From contig JANQMH010000071.1 in NCBI GenBank assembly GCA_028280195.1, forward strand, positions 1-32,109: 32,109 nucleotides of DNA. Reading direction: 5' to 3'. Shown piece by piece: positions 14,965 to 21,682 of the stretch (within the stretch, counting starts at the first letter, position 1; each line of letters begins with the position of its first letter). The notes under the pieces are model-generated. The model ran no database searches and was not told the origin of the DNA. It worked only from the letters and a program-made list of their open reading frames with translations. Source of the DNA: Exilibacterium sp. GTDB lineage: Bacteria; Pseudomonadota; Gammaproteobacteria; Pseudomonadales; Cellvibrionaceae. Made by a program: the position numbers and the translations under genes.

Positions 14965-15730
14965 GATCGGCCTCCAATTCTTTCGGTACGGTGATTTGAT
15001 ATTTTGAATTGTAGATACCACCTTCAACGATACTGCGTTTGCCTGAGCCTAAGTCCACCCTGTCTCTATCAAGGTGGTTAACCCACTCATGTCCTGCCTT
15101 ATCGGCCAGATACAAAAATAGGCGTTTGACCTTTATGGAGCTGCACTGCTCCAGTAGCTTTTGTACAAGTGCTGGGCGCAAATTATTCAACCCCTCCATT
15201 AATTCATAGGCTTCCATAAGCGGTTGATATTTTGGTGCCAGATAGAGGCATTCCATGATCGCCCGTGCAGGACTTGAGACCATCAGTGAGAATGTTTTGC
15301 GTTCCAGCTTTATAAGACCCAAGCCAGGCGGTAAAAAGGAGGTTTTGTAATAATCGATCTCTACGCCCCAGTCATATTTTCTAAACCACTGCGGCAAGTT
15401 TTCACCTTTACCCCCAAAAAGCTGGGTTTTCTTCGTCGAAAATTCAAGATATTGCGCCTTACCTTGCAAGGAGAGTGCTGTTTTACCTGCAGGATGGATA
15501 AAACTGCTAAACTGAGTTTGCAGCGCGTAGACACCACCAAGATAATCAACTTGATCCCCGCTGCGTATTAGTGCCCCCGTACCTATGGACTCAAACCAGT
15601 GGCTTTTTCTATAGCGCTTTTGTAAGTCCAAGCTATAGCCCTGCTCTACTAGCCACGAGGACATCAACACAACCCCTGGGGGTTGTGAGTTAAGCAAGCG
15701 GTTTAATTTTGATTCTTTTTCGGTACTCAC
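14957..15730 (-). CDS. abiEi: AbiEi-type antitoxin / transcriptional autorepressor
   Basis: The product is 257 aa from a GTG at 15730. Residues about 8-65 look like the N-terminal winged-helix domain of AbiEi (KLNRLLNSQPPGVVLMSSWL, then LQKRYRKSHW and LGGVYALQ, where 'GVY' marks the wing). The long C-terminal domain is the AbiEi_3-type module that counteracts AbiEii (VSSPARAIMECLYLAP, LMEGLNNLRPALVQKLLEQC). AbiEi proteins neutralise the toxin and also repress their own promoter through inverted repeats. Two suitable repeats are present here. An ATG at codon 23 with AGGGG in front is an alternative start, but it would cut off the first helix of the winged-helix domain. The gene is tightly coupled to abiEii. 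Confidence 0.85.
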   Translation of the reverse strand: MSTEKESKLNRLLNSQPPGVVLMSSWLVEQGYSLDLQKRYRKSHWFESIGTGALIRSGDQVDYLGGVYALQTQFSSFIHPAGKTALSLQGKAQYLEFSTKKTQLFGGKGENLPQWFRKYDWGVEIDYYKTSFLPPGLGLIKLERKTFSLMVSSPARAIMECLYLAPKYQPLMEAYELMEGLNNLRPALVQKLLEQCSSIKVKRLFLYLADKAGHEWVNHLDRDRVDLGSGKRSIVEGGIYNSKYQITVPKELEADHG

Positions 15731-15808
15731 AGCACCAATATAAAGAGTATTTTAAACCATTTCAAGCGAAAAGTTTATCCATATTAAAATTCAGGTACTT
15801 AAAGTACC
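15722..15808 (-). promoter_or_regulatory. abiE promoter with two operator-like dyads and a predicted leaderless start
   Basis: On the minus strand TTGAAA (15765-15760) and TATATT (15742-15737) are separated by exactly 17 bases: -35 five of six, -10 five of six. RNA would start six to seven bases after the -10, at about 15730-15731, which is the GTG start codon. One dyad, GGTACTT-A-AAGTACC, lies at 15794-15808 upstream of the -35. A weaker relative (GGTACTCACAGCACC, 11 of 15 identical in the best orientation) lies at 15722-15736, across the start site. Two inverted repeats flanking a promoter fit the known negative autoregulation by AbiEi. No Shine-Dalgarno sequence precedes the GTG. Confidence 0.6.
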
Positions 15809-15832
15809 GATATATTATTAATTTTAAACTCA

Positions 15833-16112
15833 CTAAGAAGAGCGACCTGCCGACTTTTCAATACTCTCCAAACTATCCAGCACCTTATCACCCTGCTCTG
15901 ATACCCAGTTTCCGGTTAGGGTTATACCAAGATTAAATTTTGATTTATCTCTAAGCTCGTTGTCTGCTGCCAGCCTGCGTAAGGACTCCTCATAAAAAGC
16001 GCAGATAGAAACAAACTGGTAAAGGTCATCGTTTAGCAGGAGAAGTTTTTGCACTTAAGCTTTTATCAGCTTTCTCATCGTCATTGGCGGCAAGTTGTAT
16101 ATTGTCATTCAT
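15833..16112 (-). pseudogene. Small acidic protein gene interrupted by a one-base frameshift (or frameshifted on purpose)
   Basis: An ATG at 16112 with AAGGA at a good distance opens a 28-codon frame that stops at 16026. A second, overlapping frame from a GTG at 16054 runs 73 codons to 15833 and lacks a ribosome binding site. The two join naturally at an A5 run on the minus strand (16046-16050): removing one A gives a 92-aa protein reading ...DKSLSAK then LLLLNDDLYQF. The combined product would be acidic and helical (SICAFYEESLRRLAADNEL), with a single cysteine and no signal or membrane segment. I recognise no family. A true mutation, an assembly error in the A-run, or a +1 frameshift are all possible. 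It sits between hipA and abiEi on the same strand. Confidence 0.55.
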
Positions 16113-16163
16113 GGTGTTGTTCCTTGTTTAGAATGTGTACCCAAATTTTTACTCATTACGTCT

Positions 16164-17387
16164 TTACTTTTTTTTAGCAATCGGAAAATCTTTCAGGTGC
16201 TTCTCAATTGCCTCAGCTACATTACCGCCAAGCGGCAGATTACCCTTTTCACTACGCCATTTTTCATAGAATAGCTCTACGGTTTCGTTTGCGGTATCCA
16301 ATACCAGCTTTTCCGGCAGCCTTGCTTTTGCCGCCAGATGGGCCAGCTCATCCATACTAAACTCATCAAATCGCTTACTTCGGCTCACTTTCAGCGCCAT
16401 TGTGTGATCCGCGATATAAGGGATTGTGGACACAAAATCATAGGCAGGCGCTATCGAAGCCGTGCGCGGATCGTGATAGATTAAAGACCAATTCTTTACA
16501 TGCATATCCGCATTACCTATAAGCGCATTAAAGACCAGCCTGCGGATCAGCTCCGCCACATCATGTTCTTGCCCCTCTATACCGATCACTTCGGCAATAT
16601 TGCGGATACTGGCTTTTTTGTATTTGTCATCGGGATAAAGGCTAAAGACTTGTGCGAAATCTTCAACATGGATCGCACAGCCATTATCAGCACGGTCAAA
16701 GCGCTTAATAGCGAAAGCCGTATTCCCGTATTTCTCTATACCACCTGGAATATTCTCAATATCACCAATATCAATCAGCTTGTTTTCCGGCACATCAATA
16801 CCGACCAAACGCGCCAGCTCCATCATGGAGAATTCGTTTTCTGGTACACCTTCATGCAAGCTCCATGGCAGTTTTACAATCCATGAACCGCCAGCGCCAT
16901 CTACCGGAACTGTTAAACCGCCACTCGCCTGCTTGATCGCCGAAAACTTCAACTGCACACCGGCCAAAGAGAAACGCATGGCTTTCTCTCTGCCCGAAAG
17001 CCCTGCTAAGGACCCATGGACATGTGGCGGCAGCGCTTCACCATCCGCCGGTTCAACCGAGATTGCCCCAGGCAAATCCTGACCAAGCACCCATAACAGG
17101 AAAAACTCCCGCTCGGGATTAACCCCTGCCCGCTCTGCCAGATATTTACGCATCGCCTCTTCTGGCAGGAGGTTGGAAAAAAACGGCATCAGCCTGGTCT
17201 GATACGGTCTAAACTCGGTAATCAGCTCACCCAGCATATCTTTGAAGCTGAGGCTTAAGATGGCCCGATTGTGATTTTGAATATAGTCTTCCGTAAACGC
17301 AAAAAGAGAACGATCCGAGCCCACATTGGTAATCGTGCCAATCAGCTCGCCATAGAGCAGTACATTTAATGTGCTGACACTACTCAT
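16164..17387 (-). CDS. hipA: HipA-family serine/threonine kinase toxin
   Basis: The product is 407 aa from the ATG at 17387; ATGs at 17390 and 17399 are also possible, and all overlap the end of hipB. The N-terminal subdomain (LNVLLYGELIGTI; SNLLPEEAMRKYLAERAGV; FLLWVLGQDLPGAISV) and the kinase core are complete. SLAGVQLKFSA (140-150) is the autophosphorylated Ser loop. GGSWIVK carries the ATP lysine (K172). FAIKRFDR, GNADMHVKN (291-299; catalytic D294, N299) and APAYDFVST (metal-binding D317) follow in order. HipA of E. coli phosphorylates glutamyl-tRNA synthetase and causes persistence; this target is inferred only by family. No residue needed for catalysis appears lost. hipB lies upstream and overlaps it. 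Confidence 0.92.
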   Translation of the reverse strand: MSSVSTLNVLLYGELIGTITNVGSDRSLFAFTEDYIQNHNRAILSLSFKDMLGELITEFRPYQTRLMPFFSNLLPEEAMRKYLAERAGVNPEREFFLLWVLGQDLPGAISVEPADGEALPPHVHGSLAGLSGREKAMRFSLAGVQLKFSAIKQASGGLTVPVDGAGGSWIVKLPWSLHEGVPENEFSMMELARLVGIDVPENKLIDIGDIENIPGGIEKYGNTAFAIKRFDRADNGCAIHVEDFAQVFSLYPDDKYKKASIRNIAEVIGIEGQEHDVAELIRRLVFNALIGNADMHVKNWSLIYHDPRTASIAPAYDFVSTIPYIADHTMALKVSRSKRFDEFSMDELAHLAAKARLPEKLVLDTANETVELFYEKWRSEKGNLPLGGNVAEAIEKHLKDFPIAKKK

Positions 17388-17994
17388 CATCCGCCTCATC
17401 CAGACTGTATGCTGACCTGGCTTGCGTTGCCGGCGCAGGGCTGTGCGCAGCTATGTTGCTGATCGATCTAAGCTGCTCTTCCGATCTTTTTATAGCCTCG
17501 AAAACCCCTGAATCTTGTTTCAGTGCTTTTTCCAGCGCTTTGGTCGCACTGGCGATTTTCCCCAACGCATTGGCATTGGGCTGTAAGCGCTCAATCTGGC
17601 TACTCAACCTGCGTATTGACTCCAGCTCTCTTTGCAAAGCCGCCACGCCGGAAAACTGCGCAACTTTGGTAGCAACTTTGGTAAGCGCTTCATCAAATAC
17701 AGAGAGCTGCCGTTTAATCCGCTTTTGCGCATCCGAGTAATCCGTATTCACACTGCTGCGCACAATCGACTTCACGGCAGGAACGGTCTTCTTAGGTACG
17801 AGTTCCAGTTCGAGATCCAAAACACGCGCCAGAGCGACCAAACTGGAAACCCTGAGATCCACATCGCCATTCTCGATCTTGGAGATATGGCTTTGCGGCA
17901 CACCGGACTTGGCGCTTAGCTCTCTTTGGCTGAGCCCCTTACGCTGGCGCGCTTCACGCAGACTTCTGAGTATCCGGTCGTTCAAATAGGTCAC
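17380..17994 (-). CDS. hipB: HipB-like HTH antitoxin with a long C-terminal helical extension
   Basis: The product is 204 aa from a GTG at 17994. Residues about 8-62 are an Xre-type HTH: RSLREARQRKGLSQRELSAK, then GVPQSHISKIENGDVDLRVS and LVALARVLDLELELVPKK. Typical HipB proteins are about 70-100 aa; here about 130 further residues follow, mostly helical (RIKRQLSVFDEALTKVATKV, then LQRELESIRRLSSQIERLQ) with heptad-like spacing that suggests a coiled coil. This part could strengthen toxin binding or bridge distant operators. Four copies of an 18-bp dyad lie directly upstream, the first touching the start codon. The stop codon lies inside the beginning of hipA, so the genes are coupled. Confidence 0.85.
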   Translation of the reverse strand: MTYLNDRILRSLREARQRKGLSQRELSAKSGVPQSHISKIENGDVDLRVSSLVALARVLDLELELVPKKTVPAVKSIVRSSVNTDYSDAQKRIKRQLSVFDEALTKVATKVAQFSGVAALQRELESIRRLSSQIERLQPNANALGKIASATKALEKALKQDSGVFEAIKRSEEQLRSISNIAAHSPAPATQARSAYSLDEADDE

Positions 17995-18118
17995 GATCTA
18001 TTTCTCTATATCAATGAGCATTAGAGATATATAGTAATAGATCATGCAGCATTCCGCTTAGGAAGTAAATATATATAGTAACAGATCAAAAAGATGCAGC
18101 GATATATAATAGCAGATC
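17995..18118. promoter_or_regulatory. Four-site operator array in front of hipBA
   Basis: Four 18-bp copies of GATNTATNNNNATANATC are present: O1 17995-18012 (11 of 12 fixed bases, inverted orientation), O2 18026-18043 (12 of 12), O3 18070-18087 (10 of 12) and O4 18101-18118 (10 of 12). Starts are 31, 44 and 31 bp apart, a symmetric layout. O1 read on the opposite strand is identical to O2 at 16 of 18 positions. The E. coli hipBA promoter also carries four HipB operators, but with a different sequence (TATCC-N8-GGATA). O1 abuts the GTG start codon of hipB. TATATA elements inside the sites probably double as -10 boxes, but I could not choose a promoter. Confidence 0.8.
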
Positions 18119-18146
18119 AACATCAAGAAGCTAGTGGCAATGCCAT

Positions 18147-19520
18147 TCAAGCCGGCATCCTGTCGGCTTCGGAGGCGCGCGGCAGGCGCCGCAGGCGCGC
18201 CCGCAGCCACAGGTAAGCGATAGCACCGACACTCAGATTGGCCAGCGCGGTAGCGATAAACAGCCCCGTGAGGCCAAATTGCGCCATCAGTACCCAGGCC
18301 AGGGGCAGGAATATACCCGCTACCCGCAAAAATGAGATAACCACCCCCGGCATCGGCATGCCCAGGCCGTTAAAGGCGGCGTTAACGGCCATAACAATAC
18401 CGTAGGCACCGTAGCTGAGGGGCACGATCGCCAGGTACTGTACGGCTATGGGCAGTACCGCCTCATCGTCGCTGAACAGGGCGGCGATCGGCTCACCGAC
18501 GAACCACAGCAGCAGCGCGGTCACCACACCGAAGCCGAGACAGAACAGAGTGAATACCTGTACGACTTCGAGCAGCCGGTCGCGCCGCCCCGCCCCCAGA
18601 TTCTGGCCGCAAAAAGGTCCCACCACACCCGACAGGGCGTAAAACACAATCAGCGCAATGGGCTCGATACGCACCGCCACACTGTAACCGGCCACCGCGT
18701 TGTCGCCATAGCGGGAGATCAGATAAACCACCAAAAAACTGGCCAGCGGAATAATCACATTGGTGACCATGGCCGGCACACCAATATGCAGGATGGTCTT
18801 CCAGGACTCGTAGATGGTGCGCAGCCGCACCAGCGGGCTGACCAGCAGGTGCATGCGCACCTGCAAAACGTAGACCGCCACGATCAATACCAGCAGCCGG
18901 GTAATCAGCGTGGCCAGCGCCGCCCCCTGCAGCTCCAGGCGCGGAAAGCCCCACAGGCCAAAGATCAGCAGAGGGTCGAGTACGGCATTAAAAACCGCCC
19001 CGCCCATCATGATATACGCCTGAATATGGCTCTGCCCCATCGCCCGCATCGAGGCCATGGTCACCATCGGCACCATCAGCAGCGGCGCGCTCAGATACCA
19101 GATGCTCATATATTCCCGAATCAGGGGCAGCATCTCCGGCGAGGCACCCTGGGCGGTAAACAGCGGATCGATGGTGAGCCAGCCGAGCAGGCTGACACTG
19201 GTGGCGATGATAAAGGTCAGGCTGACGCCGTCGGTGGCCAGGCGCCGGGTCAGGCTCTGGTCACCGGAGCCGATTGCCCGCGCCACCGCCGAGGAGGTAC
19301 CGGCACCGAGGCCGATGGCGATACTGGTCAAGACCATGACCACCGGGAACGTATAACCCATGGCCGCCAGCTCGCGCACGCCCAGCTGGGCGACAAAAAA
19401 CGTATCGACAGCATTGTAGGACATAGTCGCCAGCAGCGCCCAGACCATGGGCAGCGCCATGTCATACAAATGCCGCGGTACGGAGCCCTGAGTGAGAGTC
19501 GCCTGCAAGCGGGGAGCCAT
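18147..19520 (-). CDS. MATE family multidrug/metabolite efflux transporter
   Basis: The product is 457 aa from the ATG at 19520, which has AAGGA five bases upstream. The longer in-frame start at 19589 is less likely. It has twelve hydrophobic segments in two halves. Signs of the family are the opening DMALPMVWALLATMSYNAVDTFFVAQLG, the segment AMGYTFPVVMVLTSIAIGLGAGTSSAVARAIGSGD, and in the second half GVPAMVTNVIIPLASFLVVYLISRYG with AVAGYSVAVRIEPIALIVFYALSGVVGPFCGQNLGAGR. These are inner-membrane Na+ or H+ antiporters exporting cationic compounds. No substrate can be named. It is divergent from regB across 201 bp, and its high GC marks the right edge of the toxin-antitoxin island. Confidence 0.92.
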   Translation of the reverse strand: MAPRLQATLTQGSVPRHLYDMALPMVWALLATMSYNAVDTFFVAQLGVRELAAMGYTFPVVMVLTSIAIGLGAGTSSAVARAIGSGDQSLTRRLATDGVSLTFIIATSVSLLGWLTIDPLFTAQGASPEMLPLIREYMSIWYLSAPLLMVPMVTMASMRAMGQSHIQAYIMMGGAVFNAVLDPLLIFGLWGFPRLELQGAALATLITRLLVLIVAVYVLQVRMHLLVSPLVRLRTIYESWKTILHIGVPAMVTNVIIPLASFLVVYLISRYGDNAVAGYSVAVRIEPIALIVFYALSGVVGPFCGQNLGAGRRDRLLEVVQVFTLFCLGFGVVTALLLWFVGEPIAALFSDDEAVLPIAVQYLAIVPLSYGAYGIVMAVNAAFNGLGMPMPGVVISFLRVAGIFLPLAWVLMAQFGLTGLFIATALANLSVGAIAYLWLRARLRRLPRASEADRMPA

Positions 19521-19633
19521 GTAAGTCCTTACTGCTGAAACAAGGCCGAAAGCCAACAAAAAGCACAGGAGTATAACACCAGCAGACACCGGCCCGGTTC
19601 AGCATTTTCGCCAGCGTCAGCTGGCGCCGGTAA

Positions 19634-19660
19634 GCCGGTGCGGCATTTTGCCGCACCGGC
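19634..19660. other. Perfect 12-bp inverted repeat upstream of regB
   Basis: GCCGGTGCGGCA (19634-19645) and TGCCGCACCGGC (19649-19660) form a perfect 12-bp stem with a TTT loop. It lies in the gap between the divergent MATE and regB genes, 62 bases before the regB ATG. There is no T-run, so it is probably not an intrinsic terminator. A cruciform, an RNA stem in the regB leader, or a dyad operator are possible. Confidence 0.5.
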
Positions 19661-19721
19661 CCGGCCGCACTGGAAATTAAAAGCGGTGCCAGTATACCCC
19701 TACTACGAGTATGATGGCGCC

Positions 19722-21023
19722 ATGTCAAAATTACCCCTGGGCCTGTCTGCGCCGACACAGAATCTGCAGCGCCTGCTGGCAATCCGCTGCGTGCTGGTGC
19801 TGGCGCTGCTGGCGGCAATCGGCTTTGCCTATGTCAGCGGCGAGCTGCCCCTGCCCTACCTGATGCTCAGTTTTATCCTCACCGGGCTGACGGCCATCAG
19901 TGTGGTGACCTGGCTGCGCCTGCAGCAACCGTGGCCGGTCACCGAGGGCGAGTTTTTTTCCCAGATTGTGATCGATATTATCAGTATTACGCTATTGCTG
20001 TATTTCAGCGGGGGTGCCAGCAATCCCTTCGTCTCCTACTACCTGGTGCCGCTGAGTATTTCCGCCGCCACCCTCGCCTGGCACTATACCTGGATGGTGG
20101 CGCTGCTGTCGCTGGCGGCCTATAGCAGCCTGCTGTTTTACAATCTGCCGGTGCCGGCACTGGCGCCTTCCGCGGCCCACCACCACGCCAACAGCGGCCT
20201 GAATCTGCATATCATCGGCATGTGGCTCAATTTTGTCGTCAGTGCCGGGTTGATTACCTACTTCGTGGTCAAGATGGCCGCTGCGCTGCGCCAGCAGGAA
20301 AATCAGCTGGTATCCCATCGCGAAGACAGCCTGCGCGACGAGCAGGTGATGGCGGTGGCGACGCTGGCGGCGGGAACCGCCCACGAGCTGGGCACACCGC
20401 TGTCGACGGTAAAAGTGCTGATTAACGAAATGCAGTCCGATTACCGCGACAACAAGGCACTGAGTGAGGACCTGGCACTGCTGAAATCCCAGGTAGACCA
20501 GTGCCGCGACAGCCTGCACCAACTGGCACAGCAGGCGGGCCAGTACCAGCACGCCCAACCCCAGCCGCTGCGGGCCTATTGCAACCAATTGATCGACAAA
20601 TGGCTGCTGATGCGGCCGCAAGTCAAGGCCGATATCAATGTCAGCAGCAGCGCGCCGGATATCGATATCACTCTGCACGCCACAGTGGACCAGTCGATTA
20701 TCAACCTGCTCAACAATGCCGCCGACGCCAGCCCGGGGCAGGTCGACGTCGCCATAGACTGGGATACGCAGGCGCTGCGTATCGATATCGGCGACCGCGG
20801 CAAGGGCGTGCCGGTGGAATTTGCCGATCAACTCGGCAAGCCCTTCCTCACCAGCAAGGGTAAGGGCCTGGGGCTGGGCCTGTTTCTTACCCACGCCACC
20901 CTGTCGCGCTACCAGGGTACGGTAAAACTCTACAACCGCGAGGGCGGCGGCACGCTGACGGAACTGCGACTGCCGCTTCCACAGCCGCAAAAAACGATAG
21001 CGACCACAGCTGATGTGCAATGA
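19722..21023 (+). CDS. regB: RegB/PrrB/RoxS-type redox-sensing histidine kinase
   Basis: The product is 433 aa from the ATG at 19722. About six membrane helices occupy residues 17-185. GGASNPF (97-103) is the quinone-contact motif that defines RegB. The H-box is AAGTAHELGTPLSTVKVL with phosphorylated H221, and the redox-box cysteine is C261 in LKSQVDQCRDSL, aligned with the disulfide-forming Cys of Rhodobacter RegB. The ATPase part has NLLNNAADAS (N box), GDRGKGVP (D/G1) and KGLGLGLFL (G2). The kinase senses quinone and redox state and controls respiratory and energy genes through RegA. The stop overlaps the regA start by 11 bases. Pseudomonas members are called RoxS. Confidence 0.92.
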   Translation: MSKLPLGLSAPTQNLQRLLAIRCVLVLALLAAIGFAYVSGELPLPYLMLSFILTGLTAISVVTWLRLQQPWPVTEGEFFSQIVIDIISITLLLYFSGGASNPFVSYYLVPLSISAATLAWHYTWMVALLSLAAYSSLLFYNLPVPALAPSAAHHHANSGLNLHIIGMWLNFVVSAGLITYFVVKMAAALRQQENQLVSHREDSLRDEQVMAVATLAAGTAHELGTPLSTVKVLINEMQSDYRDNKALSEDLALLKSQVDQCRDSLHQLAQQAGQYQHAQPQPLRAYCNQLIDKWLLMRPQVKADINVSSSAPDIDITLHATVDQSIINLLNNAADASPGQVDVAIDWDTQALRIDIGDRGKGVPVEFADQLGKPFLTSKGKGLGLGLFLTHATLSRYQGTVKLYNREGGGTLTELRLPLPQPQKTIATTADVQ

Positions 21024-21546
21024 AACTCTGTTACTGATCGACGACGATGAGATTTTTACCCGGGTGTTGTCACGGGCACTGGCAAAGCGCGGTTTTAGCG
21101 TATTGACCGCCAGTGATTCGCAGGCCGCACTGCAGACACTTGCTGGGCAGCCGGTCGACAAAGCGATTGTGGATCTGAAAATTGCCCGCGAATCCGGCCT
21201 GCAGCTGATTCCGGTGTTAAAAGCGCAACAGCCCTCGCTCGATATCGTCATGTTGACGGGCTATTCCAGTATTACCACTGCGGTCGAAGCCATCAAACTG
21301 GGAGCGACCAATTACCTGTGCAAACCCGCCGACACCGACGATATACTCGCGGCTTTCCACGCCGTCGCGGGCGATCCCGATATCAATATCGCCCCGCAGC
21401 CGCACTCAGTAGAACGGCTGGAGTGGGAGCATATTCAAAAAGTCCTGGCTGAACATAAGGGCAATATTTCCGCCACGGCCAGAGCGCTGGGCATGCACCG
21501 GCGAACCCTGCAGCGCAAGCTGCAAAAGCGGCCGGTCAGGCGCTAG
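21013..21546 (+). CDS. regA: RegA/PrrA/RoxR-type response regulator
   Basis: The product is 177 aa. The receiver has an intact acidic pocket (LLIDDDE, D10-D12), phospho-acceptor D54 in IVDLKIARESGL, T82 in MLTGYSS and K104 in CKPAD. After a short Pro/His linker comes the Fis-type helix-turn-helix EWEHIQKVLAEHKGNISATA followed by RALGMHRRTLQRKL, almost the invariant RegA DNA-recognition helix (MHRRTLQR). It binds DNA as a dimer once phosphorylated by RegB. The start lies inside regB, with translational coupling. Likely targets are respiratory and redox genes; the adjacent cytochrome c/PQQ dehydrogenase gene is a candidate, by position only. Confidence 0.94.
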   Translation: MCNETLLLIDDDEIFTRVLSRALAKRGFSVLTASDSQAALQTLAGQPVDKAIVDLKIARESGLQLIPVLKAQQPSLDIVMLTGYSSITTAVEAIKLGATNYLCKPADTDDILAAFHAVAGDPDINIAPQPHSVERLEWEHIQKVLAEHKGNISATARALGMHRRTLQRKLQKRPVRR

Positions 21547-21682
21547 CGGGCGCTGCCGAAACATCGAGAAAGTTTGAATTGGCGGCGCGACGTAGTAGAG
21601 TATGGAGAGCAGAGTATGGAGCCATGTAAATGGCGCAACGTAAGGCGCCTGCGCCCATCAGACCCCGGAAATACCACGCCCT

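Noticed and set aside
19992-21251. Long minus-strand open frame (419 codons) opposite regB and regA
   Set aside because: Antisense to two genes with intact family motifs; composition typical of a shadow frame.
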